A DNA stretch of 64,000 nucleotides from Enhygromyxa salina (GCF_002994615.1 NZ_PVNK01000152.1:34591-98590), one strand, 5' to 3'; numbered from the stretch's first letter, positions 19,441 through 32,511 are shown. A program made the numbers and translations. Notes: generated by a model not told the origin, from the letters alone.

Positions 19441-21023
19441 TCGGACGGCGGCTCGAGCTCGCCGGCTTCCGGGTCCGGCTTGTCGGGCTCGACGCCCTCG
19501 GGCTCGACCTCCTCGGGCTCGACGTCCTCGGGCTCGGGACCGACGTCGGGCAGCTCGCCCTCGGCCTCGGCCTCGCCTTCGGTCTCGGCCGCGCCCGCGC
19601 CCTCCCCTTCGGTCTCGGCCGCGCCCTCCCCTTCGGTCTCGGCCGCGCCCGCGTCCGCCTCTTCGAGCAGCTTCAGCGCCTCCGAGGGCGTGAGCTTGCC
19701 GTCCTGGCGCAGCTCCCAGTTCTTCTCGCGCTCGGCCTGGGCCGCGAGGGCCTCCTTCTTCGAGTAGCGCATGGCCTTGCCAAACTCCTTGGCGACCATC
19801 TGCAGGACCACCCGCGCCGAGGTCTCGTTGAACTCGTAGCGAAACACCAGCTGCCGCTTGGTCCGCTCGAGGGTCATGCCCGAGATGATCCCGCCCGCGA
19901 CGTCCCAGGCCCCGACCTTGCGCAGATCCGACTCGAGCTGCTCGGTCCAGTAGCTCTCGGCCAGCTCGGCGTGGTCGGTCTCGAGGAAGTCGAGCTTGAT
20001 GACCAGCTCGGGCTCCTTGGCGGCCTCCCACATCAGCTCGGCGCGGCTCGGGATCTCGATCGGGAAGTCGGACCCGACCCGGACCATGCTGCGGATGTCC
20101 TCGATGACGAGCTGGATCCCGGCCTTGGGCTCGGCGTAGGTGTAGCGCCGGATCTTGGCGATGTTGGCCACGAAGTTGCCCGAGGTCTTGCCCTTGCTCG
20201 CGTCGGGCCCGGCCACGACCTGCTCGACGAAGGCCTCGCGGAGGTAGAGCGCGACCTTGTCGCCGGGCAGGAGCACGAACTGGCGATCGTCGGGGTTGCG
20301 GTCCTCGATGTCGGGGTCGACGAAGCGCGGGTCGCCGATCTCGACCTCGTCTTCCTCGCGCCAGTCGACGGTCATGCCCTGCTTGGCGCAGGCCCGCTCG
20401 ATGCCCGCCTTCATCTCGGCGTGGCCGAACTTGTACTGGACGGCGACGAAGGCCTGGGTCTGGTCCGTGGCGTCGGGGCTACCCATGACCACGTACTCGA
20501 AGTCCTCCCAGATGTTGAAGCCGGCGTCGTCGACGAGGAGGCGGAAGTCCCGCAGCGGGGCCATGATCTCCGTGGCCGAGTCGCGAAAGGGGAGCTTCTT
20601 GATCCGCGAGTTGGCCAGGACCAGGGTCCAGGTCGCGTTGGGCGGGACGAGCGCCTTGATCTTGGACTTGCGGTGGCCGAACTTGGGTTTGGGCTCGGGG
20701 TCCGGCTCGGGCTCGGGGGTCGCGGCCTCGGCGTCGGGCTCGACGGGCTGCTCGACCGGCGGCGGCGTCGACTCCTCCTCGGCGGGCGGATCTTTTTCTT
20801 CGGGCTGCTCCTCGGGCTGCTCCTCAGGCTCGCCCTGGGCCTCGTCGGGCTCGATCTCCTTGACGTCAAACTCGATGAATTCGATGTCGTAGTCGGGCAG
20901 ATCCTCGCTCAGCTCCAGATCCTCGGTCTGGATCTCGAACGACCACACGAACGCGAGCACGAAGATCGCGTGAGCGAGGAGCGACAGGGCGCCGGACAGG
21001 CTGTATCGGGTCGGCTCGCGCAC
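19437..21023 (-). CDS. TonB-like N-terminally anchored protein with acidic linkers
   Basis: 528 residues. One N-terminal helix (LSLLAHAIFVLAFVWSF) resembles the membrane anchor of TonB-family proteins. A Glu/Pro-rich linker (about 45-115) follows, as in TonB proteins that span the periplasm. The central domain, about 120-440, is not recognised and does not look like the TonB C-terminal domain. The C-terminus is again a Glu/Gly/Ala/Pro repeat region of about 80 residues. GTG 21023 is the start. It is coupled by ATGA overlap to the membrane protein downstream. A periplasm-facing envelope role is inferred; function unknown. Confidence 0.65.
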   Translation of the reverse strand: MREPTRYSLSGALSLLAHAIFVLAFVWSFEIQTEDLELSEDLPDYDIEFIEFDVKEIEPDEAQGEPEEQPEEQPEEKDPPAEEESTPPPVEQPVEPDAEAATPEPEPDPEPKPKFGHRKSKIKALVPPNATWTLVLANSRIKKLPFRDSATEIMAPLRDFRLLVDDAGFNIWEDFEYVVMGSPDATDQTQAFVAVQYKFGHAEMKAGIERACAKQGMTVDWREEDEVEIGDPRFVDPDIEDRNPDDRQFVLLPGDKVALYLREAFVEQVVAGPDASKGKTSGNFVANIAKIRRYTYAEPKAGIQLVIEDIRSMVRVGSDFPIEIPSRAELMWEAAKEPELVIKLDFLETDHAELAESYWTEQLESDLRKVGAWDVAGGIISGMTLERTKRQLVFRYEFNETSARVVLQMVAKEFGKAMRYSKKEALAAQAEREKNWELRQDGKLTPSEALKLLEEADAGAAETEGEGAAETEGEGAGAAETEGEAEAEGELPDVGPEPEDVEPEEVEPEGVEPDKPDPEAGELEPPSE

Positions 21024-21066
21024 GGACGGTCGAGCTTAGCAGGGGTGGGCGCCAGCTCAATTGGGC

Positions 21067-21816
21067 TCAATTCAACAGATGATGCTGTCGGGGGTGCTCG
21101 TCGAGCATCTCGCGGATCTGGGGCACGTCGGGGTGGAGGGCGGCGAGCAGCTCCAGGGTATCGGCCACGCGGTCGAGCTCGTGGCCGATGCCGTAGTGCC
21201 GCCGCAGGTTCTCGAGCATCCGGGTCAAGATCAGGCGCGAGTGGCACGGGCGCAGCTGCGCGAGCAGCTCGTTCGAGTCGGGCTCGACGTGGTGGCCGAC
21301 GACGCTGGTGAACAACGCGGCGAGCTCGTCGAGCTGGAGGCGTCGGCCGCCGCGGAAGGGATCCCAGATGTGCGGCTCAGTCTGACTGGCCTCGGGGTCA
21401 TCGAGCTGGAGCCCGACGAGGAAGTGGCCGGGGAAGCTGATCCCGTGGAGCTCGACCCCGCAGCGCTCGGCGAGGTGGATCGCGAGCACGCACAGGCTGA
21501 TCGGCAGGCCGAGGCGGCGCTCGAGCACGCGGTCCATCAGGCTGTTGCGCGGATCCTCGTAGTTGCGAATGTTGCCGCGGAAGCGGTTGCGGCGCATGAA
21601 CTCGAGCACGCCCTCGGTGATGTCGACCGCGCCCTCACGCCCGACGCAGTGGTCGATGACCGCGAGCTCGATCTCCCGCTTGGCGATCCGGGCCTCGGGC
21701 CAGGTGTCGCCGTCTTGGAGGGCCGCGGCGTAGGCCATCGACGCGTCGAAGAGCGGGACCGCGGTCTGCGTGGGCCCGACCAGATCGGCGAAGCGGTGCA
21801 AGAGATCGACGCGCAT
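21067..21816 (-). CDS. SirB1-family transglutaminase-like protein
   Basis: 249 residues. The segment NYEDPRNSLMDRVLERRLG followed by PISLCVLAIHLAERCGVEL and GISFPGHFLVGL matches the SirB1/Transglut_core2 family. The family Cys, His and Asp positions can be placed on Cys108, His134 (PGHF) and the Asp of WDPF. The C-terminal third (about 185-245) looks like TPR helices (LILTRMLENLRRHYG), also typical. The family's biochemical role is unclear; some members lie near release-factor or kdsA genes. Here it starts 1 bp after the stop of def (TGACATG), so it is in one operon with peptide deformylase. Confidence 0.85.
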   Translation of the reverse strand: MRVDLLHRFADLVGPTQTAVPLFDASMAYAAALQDGDTWPEARIAKREIELAVIDHCVGREGAVDITEGVLEFMRRNRFRGNIRNYEDPRNSLMDRVLERRLGLPISLCVLAIHLAERCGVELHGISFPGHFLVGLQLDDPEASQTEPHIWDPFRGGRRLQLDELAALFTSVVGHHVEPDSNELLAQLRPCHSRLILTRMLENLRRHYGIGHELDRVADTLELLAALHPDVPQIREMLDEHPRQHHLLN

Positions 21817-21817
21817 G

Positions 21818-22396
21818 TCAGGCTCCCCAGCGGTCCACGAGCTGCTTGACCCGCGCGCGAAAGCCCTCCTCGCGGTCGCGGCGAAACACGTCCCAGGTGC
21901 ACAGCGTCTTCGGATCTTCGACGCGATCGACGAACAGCTTGCCCCACAGATGATCGGCCTCGTGCTGGAAGGTGCCCGCGCTGATCCCCCTGATCTCGAA
22001 ATCGAGCGGCTCGCCGTGGCGGTCGAGGGCGCGCACGCGCAGCTCGGCGTGGCGACGCACGACCCCGCGCAGGTTGGGGACCGAGAGGCAGCCCTCGTAG
22101 TTCTCGAAGGTCTCGTCGGACAGGGGCTCGAGCACGGGGTTGACCAGCACGGTCAGCGGGATGCGGGGCTTGTAGGGGTAGCGCGGGTTGTCTTGAACCT
22201 CGATCGCGCAGACCTGCACGGGCTCGAACACCTGGTTGGCCGCGAGCCCGGCCCCCTTGGCGTCGCGCATGGTCGCGATCAGGTCGTCGATGAAGGCTTG
22301 AAACTCCGCGCTGGTCAGCTCGTCGACGCCGACCTCTCGCGCGCGCTCGCGGAGCACGGGCTCGCCGATCTGCGCTATCGCCCGGATGGTCGGCAC
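21818..22396 (-). CDS. def: Peptide deformylase
   Basis: A metalloenzyme that removes the N-formyl group from nascent proteins. The 192 residues carry all three family motifs: GAGLAANQ at about 48-55, EGCLS with the metal-ligand Cys at about 100-104, and HEADH with two His ligands and the catalytic Glu near 144-148. GTG 22396 is the start. It is 18 bp downstream of the propeller lipoprotein gene and 1 bp upstream of the SirB1-like gene. No formyltransferase gene (fmt) is adjacent. Confidence 0.96.
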   Translation of the reverse strand: MPTIRAIAQIGEPVLRERAREVGVDELTSAEFQAFIDDLIATMRDAKGAGLAANQVFEPVQVCAIEVQDNPRYPYKPRIPLTVLVNPVLEPLSDETFENYEGCLSVPNLRGVVRRHAELRVRALDRHGEPLDFEIRGISAGTFQHEADHLWGKLFVDRVEDPKTLCTWDVFRRDREEGFRARVKQLVDRWGA

Positions 22397-22414
22397 CGCG
22401 CCAGTCTAGCAGGA

Positions 22415-24949
22415 TTAGCCCTGCGGACTGCTCGAATCGGTCTCGGGCGTCGCGTTTGGGGCTTGTTCGTGGTCCGGCACGGGCTCCGCGGCGCGCGGCT
22501 CGGCGCTGGGTTCCTGATCTGCACCAGGCTCAGGTGTGCAGGTCGAGCCCGTGAAGAACTGCTCGAAGAGCTCGGGACCCCGCTCGACCGGCCAGCGCTC
22601 GATGGCCTCGTCGGCCACGACCCCCGCGCGGGTGCCGTCGAGGATCCGGCACGGCGGCATGGCGCTGCCCGGGCGCCACACGGCGACGAGGTCCGCGCCG
22701 CGCAGGGCCTGGACCGGTGATCCATCATAGCGGGCGAGGGCCGTAGTGTCGGACACGTGGAGATCGAGGGTCGCGGCGTCGACGAGGCGGTGCAAGGTCA
22801 AGCCGCGATCGTCGAGCTCGACGAACACGCCCGGCTGTCCGCCGACCGCGGCGATCTCCCAGATGCGCCCCCCGGCCCCGGCGTGGATCGGCTGGACCTC
22901 AGCTGCGCCTGCGTCGATCCGCGCGATCGAGCCGTCCTCGAAGCCGACCACGAGCACGGGCGCGTCGGCGCTCGGGACCCACGCGAGCGCCGTCGCGGCC
23001 CCGGGCAGCTCGACCGAGTCGCGCTGACCGGCGATGTCGATCCGCTCGAGCGTGCCGCCGCCGAAGGGCTGGACCACAGCGAGGGTCCCGTCATCGGCGA
23101 TCGCCGCGAGCGTGCCCTCACCGACGTCCTGCTGCACGGGCTGGGCCGCGAGCGTGACGACCGGCTTGCGCGCGAGCAGATCGACGATGTGCCGCTCGAA
23201 GCCCGAGACGTGGGCCGACCACTTGCCGTTGGCCGAAAACCGCGGCGCGCCGCCGAGGGCGTTGGGCCCGGCCGCCCAGCCCGCGGCCGACGAAGACGCG
23301 GTCCAGCTCGGCGCGGCGGCCCCGGGCGTCCACGCGAGGATGTGCGCGCCGTCGGGGCTCACGCCGACGTCGAGGCCGAGGCCGCTCGGGGCGGTCGCGA
23401 GGGTCAAGATCTGCGGGACGCCGTCGGCGACTCGGATCACCCGCACGGCGGCCTGAGTTTCGGCGCTGTAGCTCGACGAGCTCGTGACCAGGATCTGGGC
23501 CTTGGCGTCGAGCGCGAGCATGAAGGGGAAGATCGGGAGCCCGGCGGCCGGGTCCTGCCCGCGCTCCTCGTCCTCCTCGGGGAGCACCTGCCAGGGGGCC
23601 TCGACGCGGATCGAGCGGTGCTCGGCCGAGTCGAGGGACCACAGGCGGTACTGGGTCCGTGGCTCGAGCGAGGCGGTCACGAGCTGCGCGGTGCCGCTGG
23701 CGGCGGTCAGCAGATCCGGGCGCTCCTCGGCGGCCGCGAGCCAGCCGGTCTCGGCCGGACGGGCCCACGCGACGACCGCGAGGTTGCCCTGGCCGTCGCC
23801 GATCGCGGCGTGGTGACGATCGATCGCGAGCTCGCGGCGATCGCCCACTCGCCAGCCGCGCTCGGGCGGCTGCGCGCCCCAGCCCGGGAAGTGATCGACG
23901 ACCAAGATCTCTTCGTTCGGGCCGAGACGAAAATCCCCCGCCGGGAGGTTCGGCCGGCCCATGCTGGCCTCGGTCGGGTGGCCGGCCGCGTCCGTCCAGA
24001 ACACCCACGGCTTGACCAGCTCGAGCGGGAAGTGGGCCTGATCCTCGAGCCGACGGCCGATCAGCCCGGCGTTGTCGCGGTCGTAGATCTCGCGGTAGAC
24101 CACGCCGCCGCGCGAGAGCACGGCGAGATCACCGTCGATCGGCGCGCTCGGGATCAGCTGGCGCCCGCGCTCGTGGCCGGGCTGCCAGACCTCGACGTAG
24201 TCTGCGACCGCGCCGGGGAAGTCTTGCTCGGCGAGGGCCCGCAGCTGCGCTTGCTCGTCGGGGTCGACGGTCCGCATGCCAGCGTCATCGAAGGTCGCGA
24301 GCGGGTGGTTGGCGATGCCCTCGCTCAGGGCCCACTGGCGCAGCTCGGCCGCGGCCACGACCCCGCCGCTGGCCGAGAGCGCGAGCCCGGTGACGAAGCC
24401 GTGGCCGACCATCGACCACAGCAGCTGGGGCTGCTCGGCCCGCGACCACATCTGGATCGTGCGGCCGTCGCTGACGACCAGGTGGGGGCCGGCCACGGCC
24501 AGCGCGGTGATCGGCCGCCCGAGGGTGAAGGCGCGGACCGGCGTGGTCGACTCTGGTCGCCACTCGAGCAGGCGACCGTCGAAGCCGGCCGTGTACCAGG
24601 TCCCGTCAGACGCGAGCTCGAGGGCCGAGAGCCCGCCGGGGTGGGCGCGCGAGGCCGCGAGCAGCTCGCCGTCGGCCCAGACCCGGACCCAGCCCTCGGC
24701 GTCACCGCTGGCCAGGCGCCACTGCTCACCGGGCTGCGGAGGCAAGAGCGCGAGGTCGACGATCGCGCCGCTGTGGAAGGGCAGCCCGAGCTCGACCGGG
24801 CGCAGCGTCGGGCTGACCTCGGCCAGCGTCGGGGGGCTGCTCGCGGGGGTCGCCGCGAGCTGGGTCGGCGTGCACGCCGAGCACACGGCGAGCACCCCGG
24901 TCAGAACCAGCGAAATTCGTGAGCTCGGCACCAAGCCAGAGGCTAGCAA
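22415..24949 (-). CDS. WD40-like beta-propeller lipoprotein
   Basis: About 844 residues. An N-terminal signal (ISLVLTGVLAVCSAC) has lipobox-like cysteines near residue 23-26. The rest is a run of propeller-type blades, such as GWVRVWADGELLAA, GRLLEWRPESTTPV and RTIQMWSRAEQPQLLW, probably forming two propellers. The C-terminal 60 residues are Pro/Glu-rich. TTG 24949 has AAGGA four bases upstream; GTG 24931 is an alternative start. It is the first gene of a probable operon with def and the SirB1-like gene. A scaffold or signalling role at the envelope is inferred from the fold only. Confidence 0.75.
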   Translation of the reverse strand: MLASGLVPSSRISLVLTGVLAVCSACTPTQLAATPASSPPTLAEVSPTLRPVELGLPFHSGAIVDLALLPPQPGEQWRLASGDAEGWVRVWADGELLAASRAHPGGLSALELASDGTWYTAGFDGRLLEWRPESTTPVRAFTLGRPITALAVAGPHLVVSDGRTIQMWSRAEQPQLLWSMVGHGFVTGLALSASGGVVAAAELRQWALSEGIANHPLATFDDAGMRTVDPDEQAQLRALAEQDFPGAVADYVEVWQPGHERGRQLIPSAPIDGDLAVLSRGGVVYREIYDRDNAGLIGRRLEDQAHFPLELVKPWVFWTDAAGHPTEASMGRPNLPAGDFRLGPNEEILVVDHFPGWGAQPPERGWRVGDRRELAIDRHHAAIGDGQGNLAVVAWARPAETGWLAAAEERPDLLTAASGTAQLVTASLEPRTQYRLWSLDSAEHRSIRVEAPWQVLPEEDEERGQDPAAGLPIFPFMLALDAKAQILVTSSSSYSAETQAAVRVIRVADGVPQILTLATAPSGLGLDVGVSPDGAHILAWTPGAAAPSWTASSSAAGWAAGPNALGGAPRFSANGKWSAHVSGFERHIVDLLARKPVVTLAAQPVQQDVGEGTLAAIADDGTLAVVQPFGGGTLERIDIAGQRDSVELPGAATALAWVPSADAPVLVVGFEDGSIARIDAGAAEVQPIHAGAGGRIWEIAAVGGQPGVFVELDDRGLTLHRLVDAATLDLHVSDTTALARYDGSPVQALRGADLVAVWRPGSAMPPCRILDGTRAGVVADEAIERWPVERGPELFEQFFTGSTCTPEPGADQEPSAEPRAAEPVPDHEQAPNATPETDSSSPQG

Positions 24950-24991
24950 GGAATCCTTGGACCCCCACAGGTGCTCGGGCCCGAGTCACGC

Positions 24992-25019
24992 AAAAAGCCT
25001 CCCCAGGCTGGGGAGGCTT
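24992..25019 (-). terminator. Rho-independent terminator of the lipoprotein/TonB cluster
   Basis: On the minus strand a perfect 10-bp stem AAGCCTCCCC/GGGGAGGCTT encloses a 5-nt loop and is followed by TTTTT. It lies 22 bp after the stop of the lipoprotein gene at 25042 and before the propeller lipoprotein gene. It is the clearest intrinsic terminator in the window and separates the two minus-strand transcription units. Confidence 0.9.
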
Positions 25020-25041
25020 CGAAACAGGCGGCGCCGCCCGA

Positions 25042-26355
25042 CTACTCGGCGTAGTTGATCCAGGCGCCAGCGGTCCAGTCTTCGCCGCTGGGGTCGACCG
25101 CGCCGATGTAGCTGGTCCCGCCGCAGCCCGTGCCGTCGCCGGTCACGTCGCCGCTGGGCACGGCGTTGGGGCTGCCCCAGGTGGTGCCGAGGCCCGGATC
25201 CGTCCCGAGGTTCGCGCGCGCCGCGTCCTGGACCCACGCGGTCCAGCCCGCGGTGTCGAGGCTCTCGGCCCCGGACACGTGCTCGTCGGCGCCGAGGTTG
25301 GCGAAGAAGATGTTGTTGGCGAACTCGATGTTGCCAGCGTCGGCCTCGACGAAGGTCGCCTCGTCGGCCAGGTTGGTGGCCTCGTTGGAGGTGTTGGTGA
25401 AGATCGTGGCGTGCCAGGTGCCGTGGGTGCCCTCCTTGATGGTCACGCCCTTGCTCTTCTCACCGCTCGAGCCCGAGCCGATGCAGGTCACGTTGCACAG
25501 CTCCGGCGAGGTCTTGGGGGTCGCGTCGAAGTCCGAGCCCTGGTTCGAGATCTCGAAGCAGTTGTCGCCGACGAGCGGGTTTTGCTGGATGAACACGTGC
25601 TGGACCCGGCCGCTGAAGCCCTGGTCCATGTCGAGCGAGTCGTCCGAGGCGCCGGTGACGACGAGGTGGTCGGCGTCGAAGGATCCGCCGAACATCTCGA
25701 TGCCGTCGTCGAGGCCCATGTGCGACTGCACGTAGCTGACCGAGGTCTCGGTCCCGCAGCCGTAGAAGGTGATGCCGTTGAGCTCGTTGCCCTCGGAGAT
25801 CGCGAAGCCGGCGTACTCGACGCGGACGTAGCGGAGCGAGCCGCAGTTGTGGCTGTCGTCGCTGCCGCCGTAGGTCGGCGGGATCGGGAAGCCCTCGGCC
25901 ATGCCGACGCCGCCCTCGAGGTTGATCGTCGCCTCACCGATGAGCACGAGGCCGCCCCAGTCGCCGGGCGCGGCGTTCTCGCTGTCGAAGGAGGTGAACA
26001 CGATCGGCGCGTCGGCGGTGCCCTCGGCGACGAGCATCGAGTCCTTCTCGATGACCAGCGCGGAGCCAGCCTCGCCGCGAATGAGCGTTCCGGGCTCGAT
26101 CGTCAGCGTCGCGCCGTGGACGAACACGAGCGTGTCGCCCGCGAGGACATAGGTCTTGTCGGCGGTCCAGGTCGTGTCCTCGGTGATGTCCGCCGAGACC
26201 GTGACCGTGTCTTCTTCGCCGCTGGTGGTCTCGCCCGTGTCACCGACGGTGTCGGCCGCGTCGTCGTCACCGTCGTCGCCGCTGTCACAGGCAGGAAGAA
26301 GGAGCAAGGCGCAGGACAGGCCCGCGGTGTTCAACAACCAAGAAAATCGCTTCAT
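25042..26355 (-). CDS. Lipoprotein with right-handed beta-helix-like domain
   Basis: 437 residues. The start at ATG 26355 has AGGAG upstream. The signal peptide ends LLLLPACDSGDD, with Cys at about residue 23, followed by an Asp/Thr-rich tether. From about residue 60 the sequence is made of short beta-helix-like coils (ATLTIEPGTLIRGEAGSALV, APIVFTSFDSENAAPGDWGG, DDGIEMFGGSFDADHLVVTG), as in surface proteins with a pectate-lyase-type fold. The protein is rich in Gly, Asp and Asn and is probably exposed. It is the last gene of the tonB-exbBD-receptor cluster, 98 bp after the receptor. A role as surface ligand-binding partner of the receptor is inferred from context. Confidence 0.8.
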   Translation of the reverse strand: MKRFSWLLNTAGLSCALLLLPACDSGDDGDDDAADTVGDTGETTSGEEDTVTVSADITEDTTWTADKTYVLAGDTLVFVHGATLTIEPGTLIRGEAGSALVIEKDSMLVAEGTADAPIVFTSFDSENAAPGDWGGLVLIGEATINLEGGVGMAEGFPIPPTYGGSDDSHNCGSLRYVRVEYAGFAISEGNELNGITFYGCGTETSVSYVQSHMGLDDGIEMFGGSFDADHLVVTGASDDSLDMDQGFSGRVQHVFIQQNPLVGDNCFEISNQGSDFDATPKTSPELCNVTCIGSGSSGEKSKGVTIKEGTHGTWHATIFTNTSNEATNLADEATFVEADAGNIEFANNIFFANLGADEHVSGAESLDTAGWTAWVQDAARANLGTDPGLGTTWGSPNAVPSGDVTGDGTGCGGTSYIGAVDPSGEDWTAGAWINYAE

Positions 26356-26453
26356 TGTGGGATGTCTCCTGTGAACCGTTTGGTCTTTCGGCCGCCTGGG
26401 TACCGCGCCTTTGTGACGAATCACGATCCAGACTGCGAAGTTGGTGTGACGTT

Positions 26454-29750
<3,297 letters not shown>

Positions 29751-29808
29751 CTATGTACGCCTGAGGGAATGCGCCCGTCGCGGACTGCTAGGCTAGAGCT
29801 AGAGAGCG

Positions 29809-30366
29809 TCAGTCAACGGGGATCTCTTTGGTCACGAGCACGGCGGTCACGCGCAAGGTCGCGAGGGACGCGGCGTCTTGGCCCGCGTCGACGGCCTTCT
29901 CGCGCACGAGTTGGTTGACGACGTCCTCGGCGTCCTTGGCGAAGCTCATCGCCTGGAGCACGTAGCCGTAGTCGGTGCTGTCGGCCGCGTCGACGTAGAT
30001 GACCTTGTCGGGCCGCCCGGCGACGAGCCGACCGAGGCGGTCGGGCGCGTCCGCGAGCTCGAGCTCGATGTTGCCGACCTCGAACACGGGCTCGACCTCG
30101 GCGCCGCCGAGCTCGCGCTCGGTCACGCGCAAGACCAGCGGCTTGTTGTCGGGGTTGGCCTCGGCGAGCTGCTCGTCCTTGTCGTCGGGCGGCGGCAGGC
30201 GCCCGACGTAGTGGGCGTTCACGACCGGAGCCAGGACCATGAAGATGATCAGCAGGACCAGCACGACGTCGACCAGGGGGGTGACGTTCATGTCGGGCGA
30301 GACCGCCGCTTTGGGCTTGTGGGCGAAGGTCCGGCCCGCGCCGCGCTTGGATAGCTTGGATGCCAT
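29809..30366 (-). CDS. ExbD/TolR-family protein, second copy
   Basis: 185 residues. A short basic N-terminus is followed by the single helix [19 protein letters not shown], which includes the conserved proton-path Asp. A periplasmic domain of about 130 residues follows. It is longer than the neighbouring ExbD and has an extra segment after the helix (RLPPPDDKDEQLAEANPDNK). It follows the first exbD by 7 bp, so the cluster encodes two different ExbD subunits, as in some Ton or Tol/Agl-type motors of myxobacteria. Confidence 0.92.
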   Translation of the reverse strand: MASKLSKRGAGRTFAHKPKAAVSPDMNVTPLVDVVLVLLIIFMVLAPVVNAHYVGRLPPPDDKDEQLAEANPDNKPLVLRVTERELGGAEVEPVFEVGNIELELADAPDRLGRLVAGRPDKVIYVDAADSTDYGYVLQAMSFAKDAEDVVNQLVREKAVDAGQDAASLATLRVTAVLVTKEIPVD

Positions 30367-30373
30367 GGTCAGC

Positions 30374-30838
30374 TCAGCCCTCCTGCCAGCCTTCTTTTTG
30401 GGCGCCTACGGCGAGCTGGATGTACGCGAAGCCCAGGTTCTGGCAGTCGTGGAAGACCTCGCGGATCTCGCCGTACTCGATCCGGGCGTCGCCGCGAACG
30501 AGGAGCTGGCGGCTGGGATCGGCCTCGTGGATGCCCGCGAGCTCGGCGACGAGGCCGTCGCGGGTCAGCGCGCGCTCGCCCTCGGGATCGGCGATGTAGT
30601 AGCCGATCTCGCCGCTGTCCCGGTCGAGGGCGATCGACACGGTGATCGGCTCGGCCTCGGACTCGTCTTGCTCGGCGTTGTTGGCCTTGAACAGCTCGAT
30701 CGGCACGCCCTCTTGCATGTTGGGGATCACCAACATGAAGATGATCAAGAGGACCAAGACGACGTCGACGAGCGGCGTGACGTTGATGTTCGGCTTGACC
30801 TTCTTGTCGCCGCCGCCAGCGTCAAGCGTGACGCCCAT
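30374..30838 (-). CDS. exbD: ExbD/TolR-family protein, first copy
   Basis: 154 residues. The helix [19 protein letters not shown] carries the conserved Asp. The periplasmic domain contains [14 protein letters not shown], the usual ExbD/TolR motif. Its start lies 17 bp inside the end of exbB, so the two are translationally coupled. It is presumed to form the proton-driven motor with ExbB and energise the adjacent TonB. Confidence 0.93.
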   Translation of the reverse strand: MGVTLDAGGGDKKVKPNINVTPLVDVVLVLLIIFMLVIPNMQEGVPIELFKANNAEQDESEAEPITVSIALDRDSGEIGYYIADPEGERALTRDGLVAELAGIHEADPSRQLLVRGDARIEYGEIREVFHDCQNLGFAYIQLAVGAQKEGWQEG

Positions 30839-31490
30839 CGTGAGCCTCCAGGTGGTCGAGGAGCTCGCCCGCGGCGTGCTGCATGGCCATGTCGAGCTTG
30901 TCGAAGCGGGCCGAGAGGTAGTTGAAGACCAGGACCGAGCTGATCGCCACGGCCAGGCCCATCGCGGTGACGATCAGGGCCTCGGCGATGCCGGCCGAGA
31001 CCGCCTCGATCCCGCCGCCGCCAGCCGCGGCGATGCCCTGGAAGGCCACGATGATGCCGATGACCGTGCCGAACAGCCCGATGAAGGGCGCCGTCGAGCC
31101 GACCGAGGCCATGAAGCCCATGCCCTTGCGAGCCTCGGCGCCGAGCTCGTCGAGGCGCCGCTCGAGATCGCGGCGGGCGAGCTCGAGGCGCTCGTCGGCC
31201 CCAGCGTGGCGGAGGTAGGCGCCGATGCCCATGCCCGTGAGCTTGGCCAGCGGCGCCTTCTCGAACTCCTGCCCCTTGGCGAGATCGGCGAGCGGCTCGA
31301 GGTCGAGGTCGTCGAGCAGCGGGCGGCTGGTCTTGGCGAAGGCCGCCGAGCGGGCGAAGGCCTTGCTGAGCACGATCATGCGCTCGATGGTCACGTAAGC
31401 CGTGCCCAATCCCATGACCATCAGCGTGATCGCTACGATCTTGGACAGCAGGCTCATGGTTTCCCAGATATGAACGATGTTGAGATCCAT
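30822..31490 (-). CDS. exbB: ExbB/MotA/TolQ-family proton channel protein
   Basis: 222 residues from ATG 31490, which has a TGAGGA site. Three transmembrane segments are visible: about 18-35 ([18 protein letters not shown]), 128-152 ([20 protein letters not shown], the family signature) and 170-195 ([20 protein letters not shown]). It forms the inner-membrane motor with ExbD. Upstream in-frame sequence to 32291 is a shadow of tonB and was discarded. It lies 20 bp after tonB. Confidence 0.95.
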   Translation of the reverse strand: MDLNIVHIWETMSLLSKIVAITLMVMGLGTAYVTIERMIVLSKAFARSAAFAKTSRPLLDDLDLEPLADLAKGQEFEKAPLAKLTGMGIGAYLRHAGADERLELARRDLERRLDELGAEARKGMGFMASVGSTAPFIGLFGTVIGIIVAFQGIAAAGGGGIEAVSAGIAEALIVTAMGLAVAISSVLVFNYLSARFDKLDMAMQHAAGELLDHLEAHDGRHA

Positions 31491-31510
31491 GACGAATTCC
31501 TCAGACGAAG

Positions 31511-32359
31511 CTACGAGAGCGTGAACGGTATGGTGACCGTCAAGAACACCGAGATCGGCTTGCCCTGGTAGGTTGATGGCTTGAATTTCCAGGTCTGGAC
31601 GGCGGCGGCGACGGCCTTGAGCAGCAGCTTGTTGGCCTTGGCGTGGAGTTCTGGCTCCGCGTCCGCGTCGACTGAATTGGACTTGGCCAGGACCTTGGCG
31701 CCCTTGACGGACCCATCTTTGTAGATGGTCAGGCGGACCTTGACCTTGCCGGTGATGTTGCGCTTCTTGAGATCCGGCGGGTAGACCGGCGGGTTGCCGG
31801 CGGTCTGCTTGGGGACCGTGGCGTCGGCCGGACGCTCGATTGGCTTGTCGGGGTTGTAAGGGAACGCCTTGGGCTTCGGCTTCGGCTTCGGCTTCGGCTT
31901 GGCCTCGGGCTTGGGCTTGGCCTCGGGCTTGGCCTCGCCCTCGCCCTTGCCCTGACTGTTGCCGCCGCCACCTTCGCCGTAGCCCGGGCCCTCGCTGTCG
32001 ATGTCGCCCTCTTCGGGGTTCTCGTCGATCGCGTCGGGGTTTTGGATGTCGGGCTGGGGCGTGGGCTTGGTGTTGCGCTTGACCGGCTTCGAGCTCGGCG
32101 GAGGCTCGGGCGGCGGCGGCTCCTGTTCGAGCTCGGGCTCGTCCTCGAGCTCTTCTTCGAGCTCCAGGGTTTGGATCTCGGCGTCGATGATCTCTTCTTC
32201 GACGGGCTCCTCGGCCTCGCGGCTGGCGACGTAAAACGCAGCGCCGAGCCCGCCTCCGACGAGCAGCAGAGCGCCCAGCAGCGAGTGCCATGGCTTGCGC
32301 TCGAAGAAGTAGGGAGCGTCCCCGCTCGGGTCGAATGCACCGAACACCGCGGCGAACAC
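31511..32359 (-). CDS. tonB: TonB-family energy transducer
   Basis: 282 residues. A cytoplasmic N-terminus of about 24 residues precedes one helix (SLLGALLLVGGGLGAAFYV). A Glu-rich then Lys-Pro-rich periplasmic linker follows (KPKPEAKPKPKPKPKPK near 148-164). The C-terminal TonB domain runs from about 190, with YPPDLKKRNITGKVKVRLTI, WKFKPSTYQGKPI and VFLTVTIPF. The first codon is GTG 32359 and GTG 32347 is an alternative. It is the first gene of the cluster tonB-exbB-exbD-exbD-receptor-lipoprotein. Its promoter should lie in 32360-32511, where I see the palindrome TACATGTA (32407-32414) but no firm promoter. Confidence 0.92.
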   Translation of the reverse strand: MFAAVFGAFDPSGDAPYFFERKPWHSLLGALLLVGGGLGAAFYVASREAEEPVEEEIIDAEIQTLELEEELEDEPELEQEPPPPEPPPSSKPVKRNTKPTPQPDIQNPDAIDENPEEGDIDSEGPGYGEGGGGNSQGKGEGEAKPEAKPKPEAKPKPKPKPKPKAFPYNPDKPIERPADATVPKQTAGNPPVYPPDLKKRNITGKVKVRLTIYKDGSVKGAKVLAKSNSVDADAEPELHAKANKLLLKAVAAAVQTWKFKPSTYQGKPISVFLTVTIPFTLS

Positions 32360-32511
32360 TAGGACCGACTCTTGTCCGAAAGGTGCCTTTTAGGTTTCGC
32401 CGTCGTTACATGTACCTCGAACGCGCATTGTGCCGGATCGTGAGTGTCACGACTTTGAAACGCCGACGTGACGAAGCTGGCGCCACGCCGCGCAGCGCCC
32501 CAATAACGCGG

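Noticed and set aside
22757..24922. Long plus-strand open frame opposite the propeller lipoprotein
   Set aside because: Low-complexity Arg/Asp/Gly translation with no domain; the minus strand has a signal peptide and propeller blades.
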